Shown: piece after piece, positions 12,976 through 23,700 of the stretch
Layout of the letters: the number at the start of each line of letters is the position of its first letter
Numbering within the stretch: the first letter of the stretch is position 1
Assembly: GCA_020466095.1 (NCBI GenBank)
Contig: CM035808.1
Coordinates: 17,649,853 to 17,713,852 of the forward strand
Source: Chlorops oryzae
Taxonomy: Eukaryota > Arthropoda > Insecta > Diptera > Chloropidae
Length of the DNA stretch: 64,000 bases
Direction: 5' to 3'
Notes under the pieces: model-generated
Told to the model about the DNA's origin: nothing
Database searches by the model: none
Seen by the model: the letters and a program-made list of their open reading frames with translations, nothing else
Made by a program: the position numbers and the translations under genes

Positions 12976-14373
12976 AAAGAAGTTTACATCGGCTAAGCCG
13001 ATTGCACACATACCTTTTCCTCAGCCTGAAATATGTTAAAACATTACCTTAACAAAAATTCCTGCCGTTCCTAGCTTGGATATCTATTTATACCTTCTAA
13101 GACTCGAGATTATTATTAAGCACAAAATTTTCGCGGATGGTGAGCATGGTCAAATTTTAACCGTTAGAGGACATTTTGTCTAGCTGCGAAAACCTCAATT
13201 CAAAATAGTGAAAATAAAATTTTTGCGAATTTCGCGAATGGTGATCATGGTCAAGTTTTAACCGTTAGAGGACATTTTGTATAGCTGCGAAATCCTCAAT
13301 TCAAAATAGTGAAAATAAAATGTTTGCGAATTTCGCGAATGGTGGTCATGGTCAAATTTTAACCGTTAGAGGACATTTTGTCTAGCTGCGAAATACTCAA
13401 TTCAAAATAGTGAAAATAAAATTTTTGCGAATTTCGCGAATGGTGGTCATGGTCAAAATTTAACCGTAAGAGGACATTTTTTCTAGCTGCGAAAACCTCA
13501 ATTCAAAATAGTGAAAATTAAATTTTTGCGAATTTCGCGAATGGTGGTCATGGTCAAAATTTAACCGTTAGAGGAAATTTTGTCTAGCTGCGAAAACGTC
13601 AATTCAAAATAGTGAAAATAAAATTTTTGCGAATTTCGCGGATGGTGGTCTTGATCAAATTTTAACCCTTAGAGGACATTTTGTTTAGCTGCGAAATACT
13701 CAATTAAAAATAGTGAAAATCAGGTTTTCGCGGATGGTGGTCTTGATCAAATTTTAACCCTTAGAGGACATTTTGTTTAACTGCGAAATACTCAATTCAA
13801 ATTAGTGAAACTCAAATTTTCGCGATTTTCGCGGATGGTGGTCTTGATCAAATTTTAACCCTTAGAGGACATTTTGTTTAGCTGCGAAATACTCAATTCA
13901 AAATAGTGAAAATCAATTTTTGCGAATTTCGCGAAATGTGGTCATGGTCAAAACTTATCCATAATGGACGACTTTATTTGGCGGCAAAATACACAATCAG
14001 AAGAAGCAAAAAAATAATTTTTGTATTCAGATATGAGAATAAGAGAAAGAGTGTTTTTTTCTATTGTGTAGGATGATGACCATAAATATAGCGATGTCGC
14101 AATTTTTTTTCAGCGAAAGCTTAAGTCTACATAGTAGCTATACACTCACCAAATTTCAATAAGCTGGGATGTATAGTCAAAAAGTTATCCAGGAAAAACG
14201 TTAAAAATCGTGATTTTTGAAACTTGTGAACCACTTCCCACGACCCAAGAAGGGACTACGAAAAAAATTTGTATGCAGTTTTTCGGACATTTACCTGGTT
14301 GAAGTCCATGCCAAATTTCAATATGATATCTTTCATGGCTTAGGAGTAAATTACGAAAAACTAAAGTGTGACC

Positions 14374-14417
<44 letters not shown>

Positions 14418-14548
14418 TGGCTAGATCGATTCCTCTTGTCACCCTGATCAAGAATATATATATATGTCTATATCTACCGCGACTCCTTTGGTATGTTACA
14501 TACACCGTGCCAAACTTAATATACCCTTTCCTTCGGAAAAGGTATAAA
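12976..14548 (+). mobile_element. mini-me / DINE-1-type (helentron-related) non-autonomous element
   Basis: The right part has the diagnostic order: (GACA)11 at 14,374-14,417, then a conserved core beginning TGGCTAGATCGA and ending CTGATCAAGAA, then (TA)n. A terminal stem-loop follows (ACCCTTTCC-TTCG-GAAAAGGT, ~14,523-14,543). Known: this order is that of dipteran mini-me/DINE-1 elements, which move with helentron machinery. The left part begins near a small hairpin (ATCGGC-TAA-GCCGAT, ~12,988-13,003) and contains nine ~101-bp tandem repeats. A second, left-truncated copy lies at 61,056-61,563. The left boundary is an estimate because no second full copy is present. Confidence 0.75.
13130..13965. 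repeat. Nine ~101-bp tandem repeats inside the mini-me element
   Basis: The landmark GGTGGTCATGGTCAA or its variants recurs at 13,140, 13,241, 13,342, 13,443, 13,544, 13,645, 13,737, 13,838 and 13,938. The spacings are 101, 101, 101, 101, 101, 92, 101 and 100. Each unit also holds CGTTAGAGGACATTTTGT and GCTGCGAAA. Later units switch to TCTTGATCAAATTTTAACCC, so two subtypes are present. Known: internal tandem arrays are common in helentron/DINE elements. No spacer structure suggests CRISPR. Confidence 0.93.
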
Positions 14549-14915
14549 AAGAAAAAATAAAACGAAAAAAAAAATTAAAATAAAAGTCAAGAACAGACAT
14601 GCAATCTAATCCAAATGCCATGTTGTAGAAGTAAAGTAACACATTTTGTCTTGTCTTGGCTTGGCTTGGACTCCATTCCATTCGGAAATACGAGTAATAA
14701 TAGACGATGAAGTCAAGACTCGTCATCATTACGTTTGCGCTCGCCGAATTAATTTAATTAGACGATGTGCACACGACCCGATACCGGTAAATGGCAAACA
14801 GTTTAGTGCAGCACTTCAAAAATTATTTCAAAGAAAATCATTTTTATTTATTTTTATTAATTCGAAAACAATTATAAAATTTTTTGAAATGAATGGGTTA
14901 TTTTCCCTGCTAAAG
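14549..14915. other. Non-coding spacer
   Basis: Between the mini-me element and the next SINE. The bases TTGTCTTGGCTTGGCTTGG at ~14,650 form a tiny repeat. I see no gene. Confidence 0.35.
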
Positions 14916-15714
14916 TCAGCCTCTGTAGCATAGTTGGCTGAGATGCCAATTTACAATGTGAGAGCCCCTGGGGTCGACTCCCAGCTGAGGTCGTGGATAT
15001 TTTGGTCATTTTGTTCTATTGCTGATTTTCCATTTTTCGTGGTATCATAACGGGCCCATATGGTGCCTAAGTGTGTCATCCTTAAGGGGGTCTTCTCATT
15101 GAGCAATTTTTGCGTTGCTTCAAACTTTAAACGCGTTTATCTCGAAACCACGTTTTTCGAACTGGCGGCCATGATATCTCCAGTTCAACTTAACCGATTT
15201 TCATGAAACAAAGTGGAATCGACGCAGAATTGTCACCATTCTCGGGTGAACCTCGACCATAATTTTAAAAAATTTTTTACTATTTTTTTTTACACTAAAC
15301 TACAAAAAAAAAAAGCCCGAAATTGAAATTTTTTTTTTGAATGGCCGCCATTTTGTCAAAAAAAATCACAAAATTAAGCTTGAGGTTCACCCGAGAATTA
15401 CATCTATACTGATTATAGCCCCGTTTTTTTTTCCATTTCGGACGCTCCGGAGACCCGGAATCGTGGCCGCCGTGACGGCACCTTTTTTTTCACCACCAAC
15501 TTTGAAGTCTCATTACTTTTTGAACAGCCCACGTATCGAAGCAAAAGAATTTTTTTTATTTACTTTGAACCTTTTGTAATACAATAAATAAAAAAAGTTT
15601 TCAATTATTCTTTGCGTTTTCAAATAAGAATTTTTTTAAAAAGGGTCCAAAAAACGGGTTTTCAATGAGAAGACCCCCTTAATGGTGGCAGCCACACTAC
15701 CGTAACCTTACCTT
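14916..15714 (+). mobile_element. tRNA-derived SINE (family A), split by a TTAA MITE
   Basis: The SINE head has a perfect A box TAGCATAGTTGG (14,926-14,937) and a B-box-like GGTCGACTCC (~14,971-14,980). The body runs to GTGTCATCCTTAA, is interrupted at 15,086-15,678, and resumes TGGTGGCAGCCACACTA with a TAACCTTACC tail. Relatives: 20,641-20,853 (plus strand), 18,448-18,655 (minus strand) and 34,497-35,057 (A box deleted). The empty-site sequence CCTTAATGGTGGCA of the copy at 34.6 kb shows that the MITE chose the SINE's own TTAA. Confidence 0.88.
15086..15678. mobile_element. TTAA-type MITE, best-preserved copy (593 bp)
   Basis: Perfect 17-bp inverted ends, GGGGGTCTTCTCATTGA at the left and its complement at the right, are flanked by TTAA at 15,082-15,085 and 15,679-15,682. 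It carries no coding capacity. TTAA duplication is the hallmark of piggyBac-type integration, so a piggyBac-related transposase may have moved it. The 5'-GGGGG start is not the classic piggyBac CCC end, so the superfamily is inferred, not shown. Longer relatives: 43,316-44,056 and 2,098-2,785. Confidence 0.87.
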
Positions 15715-16299
15715 CCCTCGTAAAAAAAAACGTGCAGAAAAGTGGGTAATATTGGTCCCCTTTTATAGTTCAAGATTCCGTTAATTAAAATTAGATTGAA
15801 AATTTTGAAATGCAATTTTTTTTTCATTCCATCATCCGATTATATTATATTATTTCAGAAGATAATGTTCTTGAGCAGAATAACAACGCAGCTCGCGTGA
15901 GCTTGCCTGCCTATGAAATTTGAAACCGAGAAAATTATAGCAATTTTTATTTTCTTTGTAGCAATTACGCGATCGCGACATCGCAGCTTGTTCGAATGGA
16001 ATTCGTAAACAAAAAATGAAAAAAAAAAATGATAAATAAATATTTCTTGTTTTTATTTTTACACGAATGTATATAATTATTGTTGTTTTTAAATGTTTTT
16101 AGTTTTTGTTTTATTTTGCATCAGCAAAGGTCCTATCATGTGATGATTTGAGTCAAAAAACTATGCCCTTAAATCTGCCTGATTGAGCCAATTTGAAAGA
16201 AAAATTTTAAATAATAAGAAATAGTTCACGTTCATCTAATTATCCGGTTAATTGACAATTTGTTTTGGTATTTTAAAATCTTCAGCTGTGCAGGGACTA
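15715..16299. other. Non-coding spacer
   Basis: AT-rich DNA with several poly-A/T runs. I see no gene or repeat ends. Confidence 0.35.
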
Positions 16300-16511
16300 C
16301 ACTGAGCAAAAATTTGTAGTAAAAAACAAAAAAAAAACGATTTTAATTAAACTACAAACAGCCATAATTGGGCGCTATTATCGGGCGTAGTAACGAAATA
16401 ATCACAAGCGTGGTAAAAAAATAATTTACTTCGCATACTAAGTTTAAGTACGAAAGTAACCCAGTAGTCAGCGGAGCCACCACAACACTAGCGATTTCAC
16501 TAGTCACTGGG

Positions 16512-16578
16512 TGTCGGGGATCGGACCCTTTCCTATCCAAGACGCTGGCGAATTTAACATTACGATCTCATTGCGGGG
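16512..16578 (-). other. tRNA-like module 1 (not a clear tRNA gene)
   Basis: On the minus strand a B-box-like GGGTCCGATCCCCG is preceded at tRNA spacing by CGCAATGAGATCGTAATG, where an A box would lie. The acceptor stem is not convincing. It is probably a tRNA-derived relic within the surrounding element. Confidence 0.45.
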
Positions 16579-16790
16579 ACAGGTCGTCCTTTTATGCGCC
16601 ACCTTTAACCAGCCATTTCGCTAGCGAAAAGGGGCAGGAAAATGGCCTAGCACCAGCGACTGAGAAAAAAGAAAAATTTCATTTTTTGCTTTGACTTTTT
16701 TTAAGTTTATTTATTTTATTAATTATTATATTTTTTTGTTTATCTATTTTTTATTTTAATTCTTTTTTATCTTCCTTCTCTTAAAATATT

Positions 16791-16866
16791 CTCGCCTCCA
16801 CCGAGCCTCGAACCGCTGACCACCAGATCGCTGGGCGAACGCCTTAACCATCACGCTAAACGATCG
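16791..16866 (-). other. tRNA-like module 2
   Basis: The minus strand reads TTTAGCGTGATGGTTAAGGC (A-box region), then CAGCGATCTGG (anticodon-arm-like), then GCGGTTCGAGGCTCGG (B box). Spacing is tRNA-like, but no paired 7-bp acceptor stem or CCA-adjacent discriminator is obvious, so it is called a relic. Confidence 0.5.
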
Positions 16867-17101
16867 AATTTAATTTCTTGGTCAAAATGCTCACTTGAGT
16901 TTAGCGTTGCTCAGATTTTGGGAAACGTATTTAACGAAATTTTTTCACTCCAAAAAATTGTTTACTTGAAAATGAACCATTAAAAAAATAATAATAAAAC
17001 CTTAAAAATTTTAGGGGAAAATGTTTGTCTTCCAAAATAACTCAACTATGAACAAAAAAAAAAACTAATTTATAAAAAAGTAAAAAAATTTAGGAAAAAT
17101 T

Positions 17102-17178
17102 CTCGCCGCCCGCAGGGATTGAACCCCGAACCTCCCGGCTATAGAGTCATAGTTTGAACCACTGCGCTGTCGAACGCT
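17102..17178 (-). other. tRNA-like module 3
   Basis: The minus strand reads CAGCGCAGTGGTTCAAAC (A-box region) and GGGGTTCAATCCCTGCGG (B box and T-loop), ~50 bases apart. It has the same orientation as modules 1 and 2. A functional tRNA is possible but unproven by eye. Confidence 0.5.
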
Positions 17179-17708
17179 TGACGGGCAATTGATCAGAATG
17201 CGAGGTAAAAGCAGACAACAGCAAAAACAATCATACGCAGCGAATAGGGAAATGTGAGCTGAGGCCTATCTACTCTTTCAGGTTCATGTGGTAGGTGAAA
17301 TGGCTAGTCATCAAGGACTGGCACTTTGGCATGTCACAAATATCGGGGGCGACCTACTGACTACTGGGAATAGCAACATTTTCAATTACGAAGCAGCATA
17401 TTCAACTACAACCACAGAATGGAATAAGTTTAAGCCTCTAACGATTTCCAGTGCCGGATTTAGCACTTCCAGCGCCGTGAGCGAGATTTCTTCGGCGCCC
17501 CCAAACTAAAATTTAGGAAATACACCAGCAAGTTTAAAAACGCTCCTTAATATCCATACCCTACCCAAACGCTGCTACTAGCGATGTCGACGTGTTAAAA
17601 TGCCCACTCAGACGAGCCTTGTTTTTTATTTAATTTTTTAATAAATAACACAGTGCGACAAATTTTTGTAAACAAAAATTTAACGACTGTTTTTGAAAGT
17701 GCTCAGTG

Positions 17709-18284
17709 AGTATAACAACGCCTCATACTCAGTTTTGTCAAGTCATCTCTACATTTTGTTAAATAGACTTCAAAAAGTGGGGCCGAGAATTAAGTTACTC
17801 ACTTACTTATGGCTATATCTTGGAATCCGTTCAATATTTTAACTTTCTTTCTATCACAATTTATAGCTTTCAGCTCATTTTAAATAGTTTTAGTACAAAC
17901 TTACCCGAAAAAACTCTATTTAGTAGGTGCAAATTACAAAATTCTAAAAATTTGACGTGTTTCTTATCATATTTTATTTTGTATGGCCTATAGCTCCTAA
18001 GGCAATAAACATTTAATCAAAACTTTTTTATGCAAATATAGAAAGATTTTAACTACACAACTTCTTCATATACAACTTCTTCTAGCAGGCATTTTGTTTC
18101 TCCTCCTTGAGTGCCCGTTTTCCCTAATATTGAATTCCCATTTTCACACCTTTTTTCGCCTGCGAGAGGATGCGACCTGGAGCCGGAAGTGCCACGGAGA
18201 TATCTAGTTCGAGTGGACTAAATACATTATTTAAAATTGAATGAAAAATATTTCTGTTTTTTAAAATAATAGTTTTTATATATA
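17709..18284. other. Non-coding spacer
   Basis: AT-rich, no gene seen. Confidence 0.35.
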
Positions 18285-18443
18285 CAGTGTACTTTCTCCT
18301 TGCGGACACCCCTCTTAAACGGACACTTTTTGGGAATTCTCTAGTGTTTCTGCTTCTCAAATAGTTTCCTTTTAAGCGGACATCTCTATTAAGCGGACAT
18401 ATTTTTCGGGCCCTTATGTGTCCGCTTAAGAGAGAGTACACTG
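18285..18443. mobile_element. 159-bp pogo/Tigger-like MITE
   Basis: The left end CAGTGTACTTTCTCCTTGCGG and the right end complement CAGTGTACTCTCTCTTAAGC are inverted repeats. They are flanked by TA at 18,283-18,284 and 18,444-18,445. The AGCGGACA motif recurs inside. TA duplication plus CAGT...CTC...TTAAGCGGAC ends fits non-autonomous pogo/Tc1-type elements. No transposase is present. Confidence 0.75.
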
Positions 18444-18447
18444 TACA

Positions 18448-18655
18448 TGGTTGGTTGGTTGGTTAGTATGCCACCAAGGGTGCCACACTTAGGCCTCACA
18501 TGGACTCGTTGCGATACAACGAAAAATGGCAAAACAAAGAAGAACAAAAACAGAAAAAACGACACAATTAACATCCCCGTCCGAGCTTGGAGTTGAACCC
18601 AGAGCCTCGCGTATCGCAAGTTGTCATCTCAACCAACCACTCCACGGAGGTCGAC
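18448..18655 (-). mobile_element. tRNA-derived SINE (family A), minus strand
   Basis: Read on the minus strand it has GTGGAGTGGTTGGTTGAGATG (A-box region), GGGTTCAACTCC (B box, plus coordinates 18,589-18,600), the family-A body including GGCCTAAGTGTGGCACCC, and a CTAACCAACCAACC tail. The tail ends three bases from the TA duplication of the pogo-like MITE. Confidence 0.83.
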
Positions 18656-19254
18656 TTGAATATAAATGCGTAGAGCAAAACGCATTGTTGTTAAAGTTAA
18701 GTTTAAATACATCCGTTCTTTATTTTTGCTGTACAAAAAATATGGTCATAGTATACTACGAATCTTTGTTATTAACCCTTCCGTATTTTTCGCTCAGTGT
18801 AGTCGAAGTTTTCCATAACAAGTTTCGAATCTATAATGACGTCTCAGTTTATTCTGATCATGGTTCCATTGATTCTGTCTGTAGTGAACTACAAAGATAT
18901 TTTATAATTAGACAGCTTATTAATTTTTAGCTTTAGCTGAAGATTGAAAACTAAATCTATTGAAATTGGATTTTTGAAAGTTATATTGCCGTTGCATCTT
19001 CAGGTGAATATTAACTCATTAGAAAATGAACGTAAAGTTCTCGAATGACAATGCTCATTGTCAATAATTAAAAATTTCTAATTATTAAGTAACTGCAAAT
19101 TGTTCGGAAAGAGACGTTTCGTTAAAAATTTCCACTTTTATAGAATCAACTTAATTATTACCTAAAAATTCATCTTCGCTTTCCGGTAATAATAACACTT
19201 AATATTTGTAATAATTTCATAACTCAATAACTTCAGACTGTAGACTTCAAAAAT
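18656..19254. other. Non-coding spacer
   Basis: I see no gene. A run of codons without stops across ~18,526-18,930 mostly translates SINE sequence and has no independent support. Confidence 0.35.
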
Positions 19255-19738
19255 TACATGGTACAGAACTTCCTCGGAATTGAGAGGAAAAGAGCTTTCG
19301 ATCATCCTGGATGAAATTAAAAGGTGAAAGGCAAGCCAAAAGATTCATCACTCCCAGCAAACAAATCTTCAACAAATTACAGTATCTCGGAAGTAAAGAC
19401 CTAAAAATCCTTACCGAATACTTAACATGGCACTGAAAATTGAGATATCATCTCAAAAAGATAGGCTTATCGAATGAATCGGTGTGCCGATTCTGTGCAA
19501 TGGACGAAGAAACGCCAGAACACGTCCTCTGAGACTGTCCTGTCTCTGGCCAACCGGAGAATCCTCAACTTTGGGGAGGCGCTTTAAATTTTGGAACGTC
19601 TTAAAACCGTCCACAGTGCTAAAATACATAAAGGGCCTCAGGATAGTAAATTAAGATGACATTGGGGCTAGCAAAATAGACTCAATATGGGTCGCGGTGC
19701 GCACAAATTCCCCACCCAATAATAATAATAATATTCTT
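19255..19738 (+). pseudogene. 3' fragment of a non-LTR retrotransposon (LINE), degraded ORF2 end
   Basis: A broken frame at ~19,440-19,590 reads HLKKIGLSNESVCRFCAMDE, then ETPEHVL, an in-frame stop (TGA, 19,530-19,532, probably from TGC), then DCPVSGQPENPQLWGGALN. The C-x2-C...H-x4-C arrangement after the RNase H region is typical of the C-terminus of R1/LOA/I-type LINE reverse transcriptase proteins. Further stops occur upstream (TWH*KLRYHLK). The element ends in (AAT)n at ~19,718-19,733, a typical LINE tail. It is 5'-truncated and inactive. Clade assignment is by motif memory only. Confidence 0.72.
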
Positions 19739-20470
19739 CAGATTTTCTATTTGGAAATACATACGTTTTTCCGAGCAAAAAGTGTCCGGAATTTTTCGTA
19801 CACCGATTTATGTCGCTCCAGTCGTCTTCGCTGTAGGCCTTGTCAATATTTATGTAGACACGATAAGTTCAGAGTGCTTTCTTGTTGTTTTTCTTGTTGC
19901 TCTATTTTCACTTTTTCATTTGCTGTTTTTTTTTTATTAAGTGATTATTTTCACCTGTTTTGTTATGCTCTTACTCTTAACGACCTATCCATCGACACAG
20001 CCAGTTATCTTGGGCCTTTATTTGGAATTACTCTGGTCGCGCTTCATAATCGCCGAGGGTTTTTGATAAGGCGCCTTTTGTGTTATTTTGAATAAACAAT
20101 TTTTCATGCCGCTGGCAATTCATAAATACGTCAATCAATAATTTTATAAGTGCTTATTTCGATCGGTAATTTTGGGTTATATTTTTGTTTTTTGTTTTGT
20201 TTATTGTATCGGTTTCCAATTGTGTTCTTATCTGTTGATATAGTGTTTGTTTTTGTTCAACTTCTATTTGCTCAGAATTCCTTTTTGGGTCTTTTATGAG
20301 ATATGATTCATTGATATTTGAATTGTTTCTCGGTAAACAGGTCATTACAAGATTAGCAGTTTTCCAAAGAAGGTGATTGCGTGCTTTTCCAAGTGAGAAT
20401 TTCGAAGAAGCGACAAGAAATTCACTCATAACTCTGTTTTCTAAAAGTTTCAATGATATGAAAATATATT
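19739..20470. other. Non-coding spacer
   Basis: AT-rich. Open frames on both strands (~132 and 99 codons) show no domain or composition typical of protein. I see no gene. Confidence 0.35.
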
Positions 20471-20640
20471 TTTAATTTCAATAAGTACTTATTTATTGTT
20501 ATTTATTTATTCTTATTTATTTTATCTCTTATTTATTTATTGTTATTTCATTTATTTTATTATTTATTCTATTATTATTCTTATTTATTTATTCTTATTT
20601 ATTTATTCTTACTCATTTATTCTTATTTATTTATTTATTT
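20471..20640. repeat. (TTAT)n-rich microsatellite
   Basis: Irregular TTATTTATTTATTCTTATTTAT repeats over ~170 bp immediately before a SINE. The SINE probably inserted into this tract. Confidence 0.85.
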
Positions 20641-20853
20641 GTCGGCCTCTGTGCCGTAGTTGGCTGAGATGTCAATTTACGAAGCGCGAGTCCTTGGGTT
20701 CGACTCCCAGCTGACGTCGTGTTTGTTTGTGTGGTTTTTTCAAGATTCTGTTTTTCAATTTTTTCCCCATTAAACGTGGAATCACAACGGGTCCATTTGG
20801 TGACTAAGTGTGTCACCCTTTGTTGGTGGCAGCCACACTAATATAACCTTACC
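20641..20853 (+). mobile_element. tRNA-derived SINE (family A), near complete
   Basis: It starts TCGGCCTCTGTGCCGTAG, with an A-box-like TGCCGTAGTTGG (20,652-20,663) and a perfect B box GGTTCGACTCC (20,697-20,707). The body holds GTGTGTCACCC and GGTGGCAGCCACACTA, and the tail is ATAACCTTACC. A TATTTATT direct repeat may flank it, but the surrounding microsatellite makes this ambiguous. It is the clearest uninterrupted family-A copy in the window. Confidence 0.88.
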
Positions 20854-22444
20854 TATTTATTCATTCATTTCTTTATTTATAATATAGAATATAATAATAA
20901 AGTTTTTGTGCCACTGTAAGTGAAGGAGTTCTAGGTAATAAAGACTTCCGCTCAATATTCGAAATATCTTTGATCCGCTCTTCGATCGGTGAATTTTTTG
21001 TGACGTTGTTTTTCTAATCCATACTTTTTCTTATGATCGCATTGTATAAGTACCTACCAGAAAAAATGATGCCCCATGCAAACCGATAAGTTCCGATGAT
21101 ACCTTTGATTAAACACTGACATTCCAAAAGCTTTCTTGTCCCTCACTTTATATTTCACTCCGATTTCATTACTATTGTGATCCACCAAAAGAACTCTTGA
21201 AATCTTAATCAGTAACTATTAACTGCAGAGACAAAGTAAGTGACTTAAATCCACAACAGGAGCTCCATTCCGGTTACTTCGAAACCAGCAAATACCGTAA
21301 GACAAGCCAAAAAGAATTCCACACAATAATTACGGCAATTTGAAAATTCCAACCGAGCACCACCGGCCAGTCGGACAGTCACTTACCCCAGTGAAATTCA
21401 AAAGTGCTTCCAGACGAGACAAGCGAACAGAATCCGAGATAATTGAACGTAAATCTCGAATTTCTTTCGAATTCACTGCCCCAAATGTACCTATATGGAA
21501 TGAAAAAACCAGAAAGAAAAAAACACCCCCCCCATCAAAGGCCTGAGTATCAAGGTAAATCAGAAAATTTTAAATCACAGCAAGACACAACGAAAGCTTC
21601 TACGACTTTTTGGGAAACGAAGAAGAGAAGGATAATGGAGAATCCTTTCATTGTCAATGAATTTGTCATTTTTCTGCTCAATTTCGGTTGGAGTGCATTT
21701 CACAGGAATTGCCTCGTCTCGTCTCGGTTCGTCTCGTTTCGTCTGGTCTCCAGCGTTTCTGAAGTCAATTGGCGTCATTTCGAAGCAATTAAATCTGTTC
21801 ACATGCCAACCGTAAAAGCTCCCGATTGTGATTTCTTCATGTTCTCTATTGTCCTTCCATAGAAGTAGATTGTGCATGAAGCTTCATTTTTTCTTTCATT
21901 CCATTCGTTTTGCTGAATTAGATTATCAGTTCAATCGTGCTCGATTCGTTCAGTTTCGATTCGTTTCGTTTCGAACCGAACTGAACTGAGCTGAAATGCA
22001 TCCGTGCCATGTGGTGATTAAGTTTCATCAACAGATATCTTTAATTTGATTCGTGTCATTTAATTTCATCATTATCGTCTTCGTTCTTATCTTGCATTAT
22101 CGTCGTTCTCCGTAGATGCATTGTCTTGCGCATGCATTGGCCTTATCACGTATATTCGTGTTTCGTGGGGTTTCGTGCACATTATCGATTTTTGATTGAT
22201 TTCATGTTTTTTGTTAGGTTTCTCCTCTTCATACGCACTCATTTTTTCTTTGATTAATTGAATAACGAAATAATTGAGATCATTGCCTTCTTAAATGGGA
22301 CATTATGCTAATCTATGAAAAATGTAGGTGTGAGTTCATGGGCCAATTAAATGGAATGGCGCTTAATTACATCTATGTTTGAGACAATTATGTACTTAAT
22401 AGAACGATTAAGGTAAACAAGTATAGTAACTTAGTAGAGAGGAG
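20854..22444. other. Non-coding
   Basis: Includes a CGTCTCGTCTCGGTTCGTC-type short repeat at ~21,713-21,750 and a TTCGTTTCGTTTCGAACCGAACTGAACTGAG patch at ~21,960-21,990. No supported gene. Confidence 0.35.
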
Positions 22445-22698
22445 CTGCGAAGGGGTTAATTTTATTCAGGGCTCGGATTTTGATGACTTTTATAAATTTA
22501 AAGTATACTTAAAGGGGCAAAATTTTCTAACCAACATTTTGTGAATAATTTTAGCGAAATTGAACTTCAAACCGCTTTTCTTACTTCAAAAAAATTCATA
22601 CTGAAGTTGAAAATCGTTTTGAATAACATTTGTACTCCATAAAGTATGCTTTAAATGTATAAAAGTCAACAAAATCCGAACGCTTATAACCCTGCAGT
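22445..22698. mobile_element. MITE with ~38-bp inverted arms
   Basis: GCTCGGATTTTGATGACTTT (from ~22,471) pairs with the complement of AAAAGTCAACAAAATCCGAA (ending ~22,680), and the arms continue through TATAAATTTAAAGTATACT. Outer bases CTGC...AGGG(G)TTA are also inverted, suggesting ends near 22,445 and 22,698. No target duplication is clear and the family is unknown. Confidence 0.6.
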
Positions 22699-23249
22699 CC
22701 TTTTATGTTACCAGTACTAGTCTCCTCATAATTCCACTTCAAATTTATTCAACTAACCTTTTTAACATGGGCCTGTCATTCGAGAGAGACTAGTCCGCAA
22801 ACCGGCTGACAGAAGGTCAGTTTTTTTGGGGTCAATTGTCGGAACTTTGTCTGGTTTTAGGATAGTTAAATAAGGACAATAAAAACCCCATTTTTTTATT
22901 GATTTCTAAGTTGATGAAAGTGTAATTTCCAGAGTACCCTTAAACCAACCCGTTTATTACCGACCGCCGGCTAGCCGAATTCGATCGAGCGAACTGCCAT
23001 AATATAACCGGGAGAATTCGGGCTGGTCAAAGGCCAGTTCCTCTTAGGAAATTGACTGGCTCATTACTGCAGGGAATATTATTTCTAATATTTCATTTCA
23101 GAACCTTAAAGTATGCATATAAATATGGTGAATATTGTTCATTCTTGAAACAAAAACCAGGATTTTTTTTTGTCTGCATACCTTCTTGAAGCCTTAACTG
23201 CCCAGCAAAATCTGCTTCGAAATGTTACCAACACAAATGCAAGTATTTT
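22699..23249. other. Non-coding
   Basis: No gene. Several CTGGTCAAAGGCCAG/GACTGGCTC-like short inverted motifs occur at ~23,020-23,070, without clear element ends. Confidence 0.3.
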
Positions 23250-23433
23250 GATGTTCACTCACCCATATGCCATTTCCAACGTGCAAGAGAGGGACAGTTG
23301 CTACATGTACAAAAAATGTTTTCGAATAAAGTTCCCGATGCCCATTTAGCTTTACCAAGAGACATTCCTGGAAAAATTCCGAGAAAATTTGGAAAATTTA
23401 CCAGAAACGTGAATTGGTGGGTGAACTCTGTTT
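23250..23433. mobile_element. Possible short inverted-repeat element
   Basis: GTTCACTCACCC (~23,254) faces GGGTGAACTC (~23,420), enclosing ~170 bp of non-coding DNA. The ends are imperfect and no duplication is seen. Confidence 0.3.
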
Positions 23434-23519
23434 ATGAAGGCTTTAATGGAGTATCTTATCTTTATAATATTTAAATGCATACATTTAGGTGCTAAATGTA
23501 ATTATTTTCTTTTGCTCTT

Positions 23520-23700
23520 GATATATGCTTCATGGTTTCAGATCCACCATAGAGTCAGTGGGTTCAATCTCGGTTAATCTCGTGTAAGGATCGTTGATCT
23601 CTGGTCAGATTTTAAGCCTGATTAGAGCATATTTTTTTTGGTTGTTCTAAGCCAAACATTTAACGTTAAGGCTCAGTGAATGTTGACTTAATAACTTGGT
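23520..23700 (+). other. Possible tRNA-derived repeat (third SINE-like type)
   Basis: TGCTTCATGGTTTCAGATCC could be an A-box region and GGGTTCAATCTCGG a B box at tRNA spacing. A non-tRNA body follows. No second copy in the window confirms it. Confidence 0.3.

Larger units (their letters stand above)
16300..17708. mobile_element. Candidate element with CACTGAGC ends and three tRNA-like modules
   Basis: The left end CACTGAGCAAAAATTT and right end GCTCAGTG form a short inverted repeat around 1.4 kb. Flanks are ACTA and AGTA, a possible 4-bp duplication with one mismatch, so the boundary is tentative. The interior contains three minus-strand tRNA-like segments and a 73-codon open frame (17,288-17,509) with no recognisable domain. 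Relatives by end sequence may be 26,029-26,963 and 56,352-57,907. Confidence 0.45.

Noticed and set aside
13130..13965. Regular ~101-bp repeats as a possible CRISPR array
   Set aside because: The whole unit repeats, with no unique spacers; the setting is a eukaryotic transposon.
14217..14447. Two similar open frames at 14,217-14,447 and 61,268-61,567 ending in (DRQT)n as a conserved protein
   Set aside because: Similarity comes from two copies of the same mini-me element; the repeat is the (GACA) microsatellite. No coding evidence.
16512..17178. Three functional tRNA genes
   Set aside because: A/B boxes are present, but convincing acceptor stems are not seen and all sit inside a repeat; kept as tRNA-like modules.
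20154..20453. 99-codon minus-strand frame
   Set aside because: No domain or repeat match; ordinary AT-rich DNA.
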